Assembly (NCBI GenBank): GCA_024704765.1
Contig: JAKMXF010000155.1
Location: 124,001 to 188,000, forward strand
Reading direction: 5' to 3'
From: Oopsacas minuta
Taxonomy: Eukaryota; Porifera; Hexactinellida; Lyssacinosida; Leucopsacidae
Length of the DNA stretch: 64,000 bases
Shown: positions 1-11,516 of the stretch, piece by piece
Position numbering within the stretch: position 1 is the stretch's first letter
Layout: every line of letters starts with the position of its first letter
Made by a program: the position numbers and the translations under genes
The notes under the pieces: model-generated
The model's database searches: none
The model's input: the letters and a program-made list of their open reading frames with translations, nothing else
What the model was told of the DNA's origin: nothing

Positions 1-221
1 TATTGTTGACCGTTTAGAAAATTTTCTGGCCTTAATGCTAAGTCATCAGACATATTTCTACATTTTGATGACATTTTCATAATACACCAACGCTATACTT
101 TCGAATAGTAACAATATTTTTCTCTAGCTTTATGAAAGTCGGTCAAATAAACGATTGAAGTGAATAAATTTTTAGTTCGAATTGACTGCTAATTTATTCT
201 GCGTCTATATCTCACCTATCG

Positions 222-560
222 CCTAGTATAAATATAATTAAATTCAGTCGGATTTGGGTTAAGGAACATGAGTTTGAACTGACCCTACTTTATGAGAATA
301 TGATTCATCCCTACCACTCTCACTCCAACTTAAAATTTGAATTCCTCTAGCTCGGCGACTTGTTAATATTATTTAATTAAATTAACTTTCATAAACGTCC
401 ATATGGGCAAAGTATGCATAGAGAATTTCAGAACTTCTGACTTTTAGGTTGGTAAATTCAATGGAGACGTGACTCTAAAAATTCTGACCAAACTAGTAAC
501 TAAAAGTAAAAATTTTAAATCAACATATTGCGTAAACGTCCAACTCTCCTCCTTCCAAAG
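222..560 (+). repeat. Unnamed interspersed repeat family 1, copy 1
   Basis: This stretch matches the reverse complement of 21545-21905 almost throughout. Shared landmarks are a 'gagtttgaactga' block, 'gaatatgattcatccc', 'accactctcactcc', 'gcaaagtatgcatagagaat' and 'attctgacttttaggt'. The match fades after about 560. A third fragment of the same family lies at 28872-28901. No coding capacity or terminal repeat is visible, so the class is unknown. Confidence 0.7.
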
Positions 561-1479
561 ATACTAATTTCGTTTAAATCTGATGAGTATAAGTGAGTCA
601 AATTAGTGACTGAAGTCACCTCTTGTTGAACTTTCTGCTAACTTCACATTCGCTAATTGACTAACTCAAATACTAAGTTGTATAATACGCATATAACATA
701 TAATACGTAATATGTGATCTATTGTGTACGTATTATACGTCTAGATTAATCACGAAATAGAAGATTTTGACATTTTTAGACTTGCATATATCACATAATT
801 ATCAAGTATTATAAAATTTGGTCAACTATGCTGATTTTTCTAATTAACAATTCGAGAACCTCTATTTTTATGTGAAATATCGATTGCAGAAATCATCCCA
901 ATTGAAGTTACGTCACCAAAAATTGTAGATTGAATGTATAACACGTAATACATCTTCATTAAAAGACGTATTGAACAACTTAGCTCAAATATATAGTACT
1001 TATAAATATCCTGAGAAGTGAAACTGTTTCCTATTGACGAATCTTGCTATTTTTACTGTTAAATTTATAAATCTGAGACGAAGAAAGTCGTCTAAATGTG
1101 CATCGGTTAATCTTGATAATATCTGTTCACAGATCTAAGTGCTGCCAAAAGCAAATATCATCGTTTTGTAACATTTCATATAACATACCTTGATAAAATT
1201 ACAATGTATTAACTCATTATGCTTTCACTTAAGATTCTTGTTGGCTGTAGATCTATAACTTCTATTTGGAAATACTCCGGAAGACTTCAACATCGACAAT
1301 TAACGGATATGAAAACAGAAGAATATATTATGAGATTGCATCAAAATCTCCAAACATCTCTATGAGTGATTCAAAACAGCTCTTGCCAATGAATCGGCAA
1401 ATGGTACTGATACTGAGTCATCTTGACAACTTGGCCAAGTTTGAATTTTACAAATTGTAAGTAGAATGCTGTTTTGAAA
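561..1479. other. No gene or recognised element
   Basis: AT-rich sequence. The short open frame at 1266-1460 has no recognisable domain. I see nothing else supportable. Confidence 0.5.
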
Positions 1480-1495
1480 TATAGTCAATTTGGGA

Positions 1496-1738
1496 TCAAA
1501 ATAAGGTCATAAAAATTTCATTAATTAGCCCTCCGTTACCTAGTAGTCTCAAGTTCGGATCATTAGAATATTGTGTGACATCTGCAAGTAAGGTCAGCTG
1601 CCACACCAATTTTCCATCCCATAGTTCATCAACTGGAATCCCCGATCTAGTCATGAAATTGCACATTTCTCTACGCAACTTGCAAATCAAACACGACACT
1701 TTTTGTACACTTTGTATGCAAAAAACTATCCATTCCAT
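1496..1738 (-). pseudogene. hAT transposase fragment (SCAND3/ZBED5/GTF2IRD2 type)
   Basis: The minus-strand frame reads a segment with '...EMCNFMTRSG...', 'LVWQLTLLADVTQYSND' and 'NLRLLGNGGLINEIF'. This fits the conserved middle region of hAT transposases of the SCAND3/ZBED5/GTF2IRD2 group, which have W-L-x-x-L-A-x-L-x-D-I-x-x-x-L-N-x-L-N-L-x-L-Q-G. Only about 80 codons survive and there is no start, zinc finger or C-terminal dimerisation motif nearby. It is a truncated remnant. The related element at 7150-9467 carries the same region at 8690-8820. Confidence 0.6.
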
Positions 1739-1796
1739 TTATCGTTCTCGACCTCTTTCTATCTTACGCATTTTCAGTAAAGACATTTTAAGTTGA

Positions 1797-2474
1797 ATGT
1801 TAACTAATACGTATTTGAGAGACTTGAGTAAAGAATCATAAAATTTATGCAAAATTTGTGTGATTATGTTAATTGGCTTGGTAGAGATTCAATTTCTATT
1901 TGTAATTGTACTAAGCCATGAAAGTGTATGTTTGCAATCAACGTCTCCCAGTTTAAATACACCAAAAACAAATCGTAAATCATTACTATTCGAATTCGTT
2001 GTCCATCTGGCTGCGTTTGATTAACCTCATTGATGAAGAAATGGAACCAGACTATGATCAAAATATAGCTTGGTGGAGATACAGTTATTAAAATAGAAAT
2101 CGGTGTAGACAAGGTTTATCATGATCGTTAACTGCCTCTTTCCATCTTAGCAGATTCATTTTGCTTATTAAATTTCTTTGAATGCCCCTAATACCTATTC
2201 AATTAAATCCATCATATTAAATATAAAATGATTTCTCTGCTATTTGAGAAGATATTCTTCTACTCTGTGAGAATTCTTAAAAGCTAGGGGATCAGTTCAA
2301 TGAACCACTTGAACCCCTATTCCCGCAAATGCCTATCTACTAGTGTGCCAGCAAACTAATATTTTTTGGTTATTCAATACATATACAATTCGTTGAGAAG
2401 GGGTACACACTTTTGAATTGCGGGGCATAATAACACACATGGATAGCAATTAAAATTGCAAGGTGGACTGGAGC
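1797..2474. other. No gene or recognised element
   Basis: The minus-strand open frame at 1864-2112 has no recognisable motif. I see no RNA gene or terminal repeat. Confidence 0.4.
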
Positions 2475-2780
2475 CAGGGTTGTATCAATTCATTTTAAGT
2501 TGGCAAAACCACTCATTTTCTTGAATGAGTTGATGCATTGGCAATTCGAAAATGAATGATTTGATATTTAACAAATTAAATGAGTTGGAAGAGCAGTAAA
2601 TGAGTAGATAGAACCAACCCATTTTCTTAAAATGAATTGTTACAACAAAGTCAAATCTTAAAAATGGGCTGATTCAACAAGTCATTTCTTCAATGAGCTG
2701 GTAGAACCGACTCATTATTCCATAAGGGTTGAATGAGATGAATGAGTAGTAACCAAATTGAAAGAGTAGCTACAGCCCTG
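2475..2780. mobile_element. Possible hAT-type MITE with AATGAGT subrepeats
   Basis: The left end reads CAGGGTTGTATC and the reverse complement of the right end reads CAGGGCTGTAGC, a short terminal inverted repeat of hAT type. The interior is full of degenerate 'aatgagt' and 'actcatt' motifs in both orientations, which is common in subterminal regions of hAT MITEs. I could not find a matching 8-bp target duplication, so the ends are tentative. Confidence 0.4.
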
Positions 2781-2918
2781 ATTACAACAGGAAGAAATGA
2801 TAACAATATAATGTTTTCTGAACCGCAATAATGGTTAAATATTATTCGACTAATCAACAAAAATATTTTAGTGATTTGGATGAGTGTAAAATAACTTAGG
2901 GCACACACATACACGAAA

Positions 2919-5194
2919 CTATTCACATTTATAAGAAGCACGAAATTTTCTCTCTATATTCTCAGTGTGAGAGAGAATATGGGAACTTTTAGCATCATAT
3001 GAGAGATGAGACAAAAATTCTTGACAGAATCCCCAACCACAAATTGTTAAGTTGTCACATTCTAACATTTCAACATGCTCTTCCAAAAGGTGTTTTTGTA
3101 ATTGTTGCTTTGTTGCAAAACAAAGTTGACATTCAGACCAAAAACATTCAAAATATGATGTTAAATCAAGTTCCATTGCCATTACGGCACCATCTTTACT
3201 TCCAGTATATAAGACTTTATTTTTCACTACCATTGAGAAAAGCTGATCTGAGTAACCAATATATGTCAAAAGCAGTTCGGCTGATTGTATATGAAAAATT
3301 CGAATTTTTTTATCCAAACAAGCAGTCAAAACAACTGTTAACAAAACTTGTATGCTACTTACAGGCAAAGAATGCCCTAAATATTTATGTATAAGTATAC
3401 CCTTGTGTACATCATATGCAATAACGGATCGGTCAACCGAAGCACTATAAAGTATATCACCTCTGAAATACAAACAAAGTATAGGTCCATTATGCATTGT
3501 GTGCTTTTCCAGGAAAGTACAATATTGCTCACCCTCTTTTAGTGATGATTGGGTCTTATAAATAATAATAGTGGAATCAAAAGAACCAGTAAAAATATAA
3601 TTTCTAGTAGAAAAAATATAACTTACTGCTTTTGGTTTGTGGTGGGCTAATCGAACCAAAAGAGTATTATTGGTTAAATTCACACATGGCATAACACCAG
3701 AACTCAACCCAACGAAAAGAACTTCAGAATAAATAGACAAACACATTATCTGTGCTTCAAATGTAAATACACACAAACATTTAGTTGTAAATATATCATA
3801 ACATCGAATAGTTCTATCACTAGAACCTGTAAACAAGCGTTTAGATCGAAATTTGGGGAGGAATATCTCAATACAAGTAACAGGATGCTCATGGCCACAG
3901 TACGTAGAAACATGACAGCCAGTAATTATATCATATCTGTAGCAATACCAATCAGCGGAAGCAACAAATAGTGAGTTACCAGATAATTTCAGAGCAAGAA
4001 TTGATTTTTTGTCAATGTTAGACCTGATTTTACCTAGGAAGATAGACTTTTTTCCTTGAACCAAATTCGAAACTTGATTCATCTCTGAAGGATGAGTCTG
4101 CTTATGTATAAATAAATCTTTGGAAATTGGTTCTGAACTAACAAGAGGTAATATATTTTGATTCAACTGTCCAGAATAATCAAATTTCTCTATGGAAAGA
4201 ATCTCATTGGGACGATTTTAACACCATGTGTAGATCTTTCTGAAATAGAGTGTATAGATGGATGATATATAGGCAGTATTTCAAAATTTTTAGGTTCAAC
4301 AAACACGCTGTTACATGGGATTATACTAGCATAATGAATTTGGAGTATTTCTTTTTTCTTACTAAGTAGAATATCTAACACTTTAGAGAGCGTTTCAAAA
4401 CTAGACTGAAAAATATTTTCTTTATCACTTAGAACAAACAATTCATCAGAAAGATGTTTACGAAAATTTGTCAAATTATGATGGGCTTCTAATAAAGAAA
4501 CTAAACTTTCTTGTACAAGTTCTTCTAAAACAAGAATTTGCTGGAGATCTAATTCCTGCAATTTACTGTTAGAGATTTGAAGAGAGGATAACAATGAATG
4601 AATTGCTGTATATTCTTTTATAGAGCTAAATTTTAAGTTAGAAAACAGGCATGTACTTGTATTTTTATAGGAAATTTCCGAATTTGAATGATTAATCAAA
4701 GTATTCAGAATATGGGTAGGATCAAAACATGGGTTCAGTTCTAAGCCTTCATTTGTAAATGAAAATTCACAATTGGAGCGTTTGTGCTTACATATATCTC
4801 GGAAACATAATTTCTCTTGAAAAATTCCAAAATCATCATTTAATACGGAAAAAAGGATAGGTTGATACCATATAGGTAAATCACCAGCTAAATGATCAGA
4901 CATTCTAATACTCGAATCGAAAGATCTATTGAAATAGCAATTGTACTTATCAAAGGATGTAAATAAATTTATGATTGGGTTACTGAGAGTTTTTGCACTG
5001 GATGCATGGCAATATTTCCCATTAATAATGAGACCTTGAAATGAGTGAAATATCGAGAGGTTAAGCAATGAATAATGTGGAATAGAATCATTGTGAGTTG
5101 AAACATGCTTGCAAAGTTCAGATAACGTAGGAAATGATGCGAATAAATTTTCTTTATCAAAAATAATTTCATTATCGAAAGAAAGGTTTGTCAT
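2919..5194 (-). CDS. ZNF106: ZNF106-like WD40-repeat and C2H2 zinc-finger protein (two exons)
   Basis: Exon 1 runs 5194-4225 and exon 2 runs 4189-2919, joined across a 35-nt intron, giving 746 aa. The C-terminal half (about residues 386-664) is a WD40 propeller with repeated T-G-S-x-D-R/D-x-x-I/V motifs. It is followed by a Cx4Cx12Hx4H finger (Cys672, Cys677, His690, His695) and a degenerate second finger (Cys707, Cys712, His727, His731). The order WD40 then two atypical fingers, and the 'VLTACLDK' and 'YTGSKDG' repeats, match the C-terminus of animal ZNF106. Vertebrate ZNF106 is a nuclear RNA-associated protein. Exon 1 encodes a Ser/Asn-rich region ending in a probable coiled coil (about residues 215-290). 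The start is the first ATG after an in-frame stop about 60 nt upstream. The protein is far shorter than vertebrate ZNF106 (about 1,900 aa), and the vertebrate N-terminal fingers are absent here or lie in unseen exons. Confidence 0.85.
4190..4224 (-). other. 35-nt intron in the ZNF106-like gene
   Basis: On the minus strand the segment begins GTGTTA and ends TTTCCATAG. Exon 1 ends ...CAT G and exon 2 begins AG AAA TTT, so removal restores a GAG codon and joins the two long frames. Without splicing the upstream frame stops at the TAG that forms the acceptor. Canonical GT-AG ends and exact frame restoration support an intron over a frameshift. The alternative is a one-base sequencing or pseudogene shift in the overlap at 4190-4215. 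Confidence 0.7.
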
Positions 5195-7149
5195 AAAGCA
5201 GAAATAGAAGGGTATAGGGAAAAAGAGATATGCTAATATATTCTGAATAAATCAAGCAACTAAATAAATAGAAATAAAGTTGTGGTATTAGGAATTATAA
5301 TAACTAAATTGAAATTACGGTGACATTCCCGACATAACATTATGTTATTCAAATGAGAATAGATACAATTCGTGGTATAAGTTTAGAATGAACAACACTG
5401 TGCGAACCTTGAAAGGCGTTACTAGTAGCTCATGATTAGCTAGAAGCGGTCCGAAATTTCTAACCGCGGCCCAGCCCGAGACCGCAATATTTAGAAAACC
5501 AGGCCCGCAGCCCACGATTGAATTATTAGGCCCGCCAAAAGCCCACAAGAATATTTTCGGTCTGCAAGAGGCTCGCGAAAACAAAAAATTTCTACAGGGT
5601 TAAATATTCAACTCCAATATGTCTATCATTAATAACAGGTCAGGAATAATACTTAGGAAATCCTTGTATGAATAAGACTTTTGGAAACTGATGAATAAGT
5701 GTATCTTACTCTGCCAAAGTTCAATTTGCTTAGAAGTATTCCAAATTGGTAACTCGTGACAATTAATAACAGTAACCGGAGACTACGGAGTTGTGCGAAG
5801 CATGGAGATTACAATGGGAACATTTCCCTTCAAGACCACAGCCGTCGACCGGGCAGACTAGCATGCAACTCCGAGCTAATCTAGGTTGGAAAAAGGGAAT
5901 AAGCGTAAACTAAAATGCCATGTTACACGTTATTAGGAAAGGTTTTTGAACTGTTTACGTTGTTCCAAGGTACCCATTTATTAATATCAGTGCTTTCCAA
6001 ATTGGAGTCCATGGATACCTTGGTTCCCAAGGTCGATTGCTAGGGCCTACCATGGTCTAGTTAATATGCCTGTTTCTTTGCAGACCCCTTTTAGATACCA
6101 AATTTGGTATGTATACTGGGAATGAAGTCTAGTTGAGCACCTGGCATTTGAAAATTCTGATGTATATATTTACACATCTTTTGGAGAAGGTTGCATCCGA
6201 ATTTCGCATTTTCAATTTTCCGACATGTAAATGTATTGCTTTTTATTAATATAAAGTAAAACAGATAGAGCCGCCCGGGTTTTGCACGTCTGTAGGAGAA
6301 TGTTTATACATATTTTCATAGAAGGGACGCTTTCGGGGGCGTCCCATGCGTTTATCATTTCGAAGACAATCTAGTCCTTGAGATGTTGTAGGAGACAATC
6401 CAAGATAGGTGGAGTGCTCGAGAATCACTGATAAGTTGGATTAACTGGTGTCTGAGAATAAGATTTAGATTGAGGGGAACATAAGGGCAAGGTAGCATCC
6501 AGAGAAGGCACAGGAAGTTATGAAATATAGAAGATATCTTCTGAATCTGATCTGAGGCAGTGCAAATTATGTAATTGATTGGAAGAAACTAAGATTAGAC
6601 CACATAAACACATTTTGAATCATGTCTGGAGAATATTCAATATAAGCAACCCTGGGAAAATATTCACAATTTCCTTTTGTGCTCAAAGGCTATTAATTGG
6701 ATTTTAATGATTTGTTTTGATTTGATTTGAACATATTCAATGTTTGAATTGATTTGATTTGAGATTTTCAAACATTCTTAAAATGATTTGAACACGATTT
6801 GAAGAATGATTTGCAAAATGTTCCCAACTTCTGTAATTTCGATTTTCATTTGTATTTAAGGATTCTAATCAATGTGACGTAATGACAATTTATTAGTAAC
6901 GCTTAAGAAAGTTATAATAACAAATAACCATTGACTATTATTAACAACATATTTATGCTTTGATGTCTAATTTAAATGAAATCTCGAATAACAGAATAAT
7001 ACAGGTAGCTTGGAGTGGTAATCAAAGAACAAATCATAATCATTATCTATTAAATTCAAGTTCCTATAACATCAATAGAAATATTTTTGAAGACTTTTCC
7101 TAGCAACAGTATTAGAATGCTTGAAGACTCCTATGATGTAACTCTATAC
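5195..7149. other. Intergenic region with GC-rich and GATTTGA-repeat patches
   Basis: No gene is recognised. Positions 5440-5580 are unusually GC-rich with repeated 'ggcccgc' and 'gcccac' words, resembling subterminal DNA of a MITE. Positions 6690-6835 are a degenerate array of 'gatttga' units. Short open frames here (for example 6246-6428) carry no motif. Confidence 0.45.
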
Positions 7150-9467
7150 TAGTGTTTCTCAAAGTGAGACGTAGAGCCCACTGGGGCGCTGAAGGGTTGT
7201 AGGGGTGCAGCCACGCAGCAAGGGGGCGCTGGGGACGCATTGTGAGTTATAGAAAGCAAAACAGAGATACGACCTCACGTCAAAAAATTGATATCATATT
7301 CCTCATTATTCATTAACAATAGGTGCAAACAAATACTTCAATGATCAAATCCATTTACAATGGTAATACTCTTGGTGATTATTAACAACAGCTAATCCTT
7401 AAAAACGAATGAAAAATTCTTTTGTCACAATGTCTATGGCTTTCCTAATCGAAATATAATTATCACTGTTCTTCAAACAAATGTAAACTTCGTAATAGTT
7501 AGTAATTTGTTTAATTTCAACATAAATACATACGTAGAAATCTAAACAGAAAGGAATTGATAAACTCGATCGAAGAAATGAATAGTAAAAAGAAGTGTAG
7601 ACAGTATAGTGCTGATTATTTCAAATACGGATTTGTTAAATCTCCTCCAATGAACAACTCCCAATGTGTTTGTTGTGCGAACAAGTTGTTTCTAATGAGG
7701 GAATGAAGCCATCAAGAATGATTGATCATATGAAATCGCGCCGCAGTGATAAGGGAGAGAAAAATGTGCAATTTTTCATTAAATTGAGGGACAGCAGCAA
7801 AGCAATGGCCTAATCTTTGGAAATAGATAGACAAAACATTGATGGTTTGCTTGTCTCCTATAACAATTCGTTACTAATTACAAAATCTGGTAAGCCACAT
7901 ACAATTGGTGAAAAACTCATTTTACCTGCAATCCGGGAAGCAGTTACAACTGTTATGCATTCAGATGGGCGAAGTGTGATTAAGTCCATTCCGTTAAACA
8001 ATGGTACTGTGGCTAGGAGAATAAATTTGATGGCTATTGATGTTGAGAAAACACTATACCGTGTACTTAAAACAACGGAATTTTCTCTTCAAATTGACGA
8101 ATCCACATTGCCAGGTTTACGAAGCACTGCTCCTTGCATATGTCCGATATATTCTCGAAGGAATAATGGTTGAAGAAATGTTGTTTGCTTGACCACTAGT
8201 AACTGATACAAAAGGTGAATCTATCTCCAAAGTCGTGGAAAATTTCTTTCAGGAAAAGGAAATTCCAATTAATAATATCATTGCTTGTACAACAGATGGG
8301 GCGCCAGCTATGGTTGGTAGGCATCGTGGTTTCATTTCGTACTTGAAAAAGCTGTGCCTGAGGTTTTCGCTATTCACTGCGTCGTCCATCGAGGACATTT
8401 GGTAGCAAAACATCTAAGTAGTCGCTTGCACAACTCATTGAATATTTTCATTACTGTTATTAATATAATCAAAGCTTCCGCACTCAAGGAAAGAATATTT
8501 CGCCAAATATGTCATACAACGAAACAGAATTTGAACGTCTGCTCTTGCACACAGAAGTGAGGTGGCTCTCAAAAGGAAAGTATCTCAGTCGGTTTTACAG
8601 TCTTTTCGATACTATTTTAGAATCATTAGAGGAAGAGAACCCGCAGTTAATGCAGCTTGTCAGTGCAGCGAAATCAGATGTAGCTTGACTGACATTTTTG
8701 ATAAGTTCAACGCAATGAACTTGCAACTACAAGGCAATTTAGGCACTCTGGTCAAGTGCAAAACTGTTGTCAGCTCCTTCATGGGAAAACTAACGTTATG
8801 TAAACAAAATATCGGTCGATGAGAATTTTACCAGTTTCCTCACCTAGCAGGACTCCAAATTTCAGATGACGATTTGCTAGCATATTGTGAACATCTTGAA
8901 GTACAGAAAGCGGATATGATCAAGCGATTCACTGACTTGTAGGAACTTTAACCGCCTCATTGGCTAATTGCCCCTTTCTGTGTGGATGCTCCAAACAGGT
9001 CCACTCTATTTGCAGGAAGAGCTGATGGACTTGCAAAGTGATTGCGAGGAAAAAGCTCATTTTACAATGATGGGGTATGAACGATTTTGGATTGCAATCG
9101 CAGAACGGAATAAATTTCCCAATTTGTGGAAAGTAGCAAAACTGCTAGTTTTGGCATTTCGACATCCTTTCTCGTTGAGAAAGGTTTTAGTGCAGTCCTT
9201 CAATTATTAACGAAGCAAAGAAACACAGACTAGATATTTCTCAATGCGCAGATTGAAATTGCTGCTAACTGATATGAAACCAGATGTAAATGGGATTATC
9301 GACGAACATCACGCTCAAGTACACGTTTCTCATTAATTGATAAATACTATTTATTATCATTAAACAAATACGAGTGTAGTAAAAATATTTAGACTTTCGG
9401 GAGGGGGGCGGTATCGAGGAACTAGTGTTGACAAGGGGCGCTGTCCGAAAAAGTTTGAGAAACACTG
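7150..9467 (+). mobile_element. Complete but decayed hAT transposon with 8-bp target duplication
   Basis: The left end is TAGTGTTTCTCAAA and the right end is TTTGAGAAACACTG, a clear hAT terminal inverted repeat with one mismatch at the outermost base. It is flanked by a perfect 8-bp duplication, CTCTATAC at 7142-7149 and at 9468-9475. GC-rich subterminal patches ('gggggcgctg' on the left, 'ggggcgctgtcc' on the right) mirror each other. The interior holds a broken transposase at 7578-9336. Confidence 0.92.
7578..9336 (+). pseudogene. hAT transposase relic, BED/SCAND3-ZBED5-like
   Basis: The frame starts at ATG 7578 with a lysine-rich segment and a degraded BED-type finger (CVCCANKLF, then H-x-x-x-K). 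It then passes through several stops and shifts. Recognisable blocks are the catalytic-core start (FSLQIDEST near 8090), an 'IACTTDGAPAM'-like block near 8285, the CVVHRGHLVAK block near 8380, and the C-terminal dimerisation block 'FLVEKGFSAVLQLLTKQRN' near 9170-9225. It ends at TAA 9336. Stops and frame changes at about 7707, 7811, 8173, 8560 and 8821 show it is long dead. Confidence 0.85.
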
Positions 9468-10207
9468 CTCTATACTAAGGAATGAACAAAATGTAAATAC
9501 TACTTGTTTATACTGTACATTAACAATTCCCATCATGCAGTTTCGCAAGAGCTATTTTTAGAACTAAAAATGCAGCTTTTCAAACTATGTTTAAACCATG
9601 TTCTCAATGTTTTAGTGCTTGACAGTTCTATATTCTACCTAAGGCGATTAGTATATTTGAAACTATAGTTGATACGAATTGAATGTGAACACATTCCTGT
9701 GTTGCCAAGGGAACCTGTTTTCATTTGTTTAAGCTATAACTCAAAAACTATGAATGCTATGACTCTAAAATGTATACTAGTTCTATAGTCAAATTCCTAT
9801 CTACTAATAATATAGTTCATCTGCTTTTTCTTCATGCTATTTGAGATATTTTGACATTTGCTATATAGATGGTAGTCATATAACACAGGTCAACAAATTT
9901 TAACTTCATATTCTCATCAAGTATTAGATTGACATTTTCTAAGCTAGTTTTTTAGGCTGAATTCAAATCTGCTTTCAGATTCTTTCCAACACGTCCAGTT
10001 TTTTTTCCATCTACAAGTCAACGATTTTTATGTATTTCCTAAATTTTTCCTGTTATTTTATGGTAGTGGCTGTCTTTTTGTCTTCTTACATGATAGCCAT
10101 CTGAAATAAATCAAGATGTTTTAGATTAATACCAAGATAATAACAGTGATTATCCTAGCTCTTACATATAATTATTCACATTCATGTATGTATCAACTAC
10201 TCACAAA
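9468..10207. other. No gene or recognised element
   Basis: AT-rich sequence after the target duplication of the hAT element. No open frame with a motif and no terminal repeat was seen. Confidence 0.4.
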
Positions 10208-11516
10208 CTAAGGGGAAATACATATCCATCTAGAAGTATAAAGGTAGCTAACTACGAACTTCTTAAAAGTATATCTTGTTGGGTTGAGAGTATCGTCCTG
10301 ATTATCTCTGAAAAGCCTCCAACAGTAATCGGACATCATGCCCTCATTCCAGAAACCTTGGTATCGGGTTTCCATCTCCTGTATGTCTTGGTGGAATCTC
10401 TCACCCTGTTCATCACTTACAGCACCAAGGTGCCCAGGGAGCAAAATCAAACTCTTGTCAGAGAGTTTTCACAAACCCACTAGAATTCCATTTCTAATTC
10501 GGATAGAAAGTTTTCATCTGACGAATATTTGTGGTCCTACAAAAAGTTTTAACTTTGCCACAAACCCATTTGAAAGAATTCCAAGCACGCATTTACTAAT
10601 TCGGATCGGAAAGTCTTCTCGAAATCTGGCAATGAAGAAATCCTGCTACTTGTCAGTTTTGGCCCCCTTTTCTCCTCATGAAATTGCTTTTAAACGAATG
10701 TTTTCATTAATCCAAGTTTAGATGGGAGTGGGGTAAGAAAACTTTGTTTGGATCTACCAATGGCGAATGCTGTAAATTGGTTTTCCCCACTTCATAGGTT
10801 CTCTTCGGCCAATCACATTTTTTATAATGTTCACCAGTTGCTCGGCTGTCCCATAGACATAGGAAACAACAATACTTTGTAAACCTTGTTGCAAGCCCAT
10901 CAATAGCCCGATTATCTTAAGATCACCTCAGATATTCCATATATGTGTTCTATACTGTATTGCCTCCAAAACTTCCTGCAAATTGACGAAGGTTTCTTTG
11001 AGATAGACGAGTGAGCAATTGGAACGCCAGGCTTTAGATTTCCGTTATGCAACAGAACAGCTTTCAAACTGCGTTTTGACGAGTCGATGAAAAGGCGGCA
11101 ATCAAAGGAAGAATGTTCTTGTAATAGGTTTGCATAGAGTCCTTCGATATCATTACAATAGCACAGTGGACCATCAGTGGTGTAGTATTGAGCGAGATCG
11201 AAATTTCGCTTGCGATAGTGGGATACTAGGACATCTTTGTCGAGTAGGTTTTTCTGTTTGAGCCTGGATGCAAGGAGTTCAGCTTTGTCTTTAGATAAGT
11301 CTAGATCCCTGACCAGGTCATTCAATTCTCCCTGTGTAAATGTTTGTGGCTCTAGTAATTCAGCTTCCGGGACATAATTAGCGTCTATAGAATCTGCATG
11401 AACATCTTCCACCATATCAGACCCGATTTTAATTTGCTGTGGCTTGGGAATTGGGATTGGTAATGAGATGTCGTGTGGAATTGGCCTGCGAGCAGAATCC
11501 AAGTCTGGGTAAACAA
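10208..11516 (-). pseudogene. Relic of an unnamed repeat-borne protein family (EQGERFHQDI motif), copy 1
   Basis: Two minus-strand pieces belong to one protein family that I know only as uncharacterised, multicopy proteins in arthropod and cnidarian genomes. The upstream piece (11516-10915) has 'ELNDLVRDLDLSKDKAELL', then 'RLFIDSSKRSLKAVLLHNGN'. The downstream piece (10450-10208) has 'LGAVSDEQGERFHQDI', 'RYQGFWN' and 'MMSDYCWRL'. The middle section expected between them, including a C-x-x-C block, is missing. A fuller second copy is at 56206-57826. The family behaves like a transposon ORF, but no transposase class can be assigned from sequence alone. Confidence 0.75.

Noticed and set aside
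2999-3394. Plus-strand open frame of 131 aa
   Set aside because: It lies antisense within the WD40 exon of the ZNF106-like gene and has no motif of its own.
4190-4215. Programmed -1 ribosomal frameshift in the ZNF106-like gene
   Set aside because: No slippery heptamer of the X-XXY-YYZ type is present, while a GT-AG intron restores the frame exactly.
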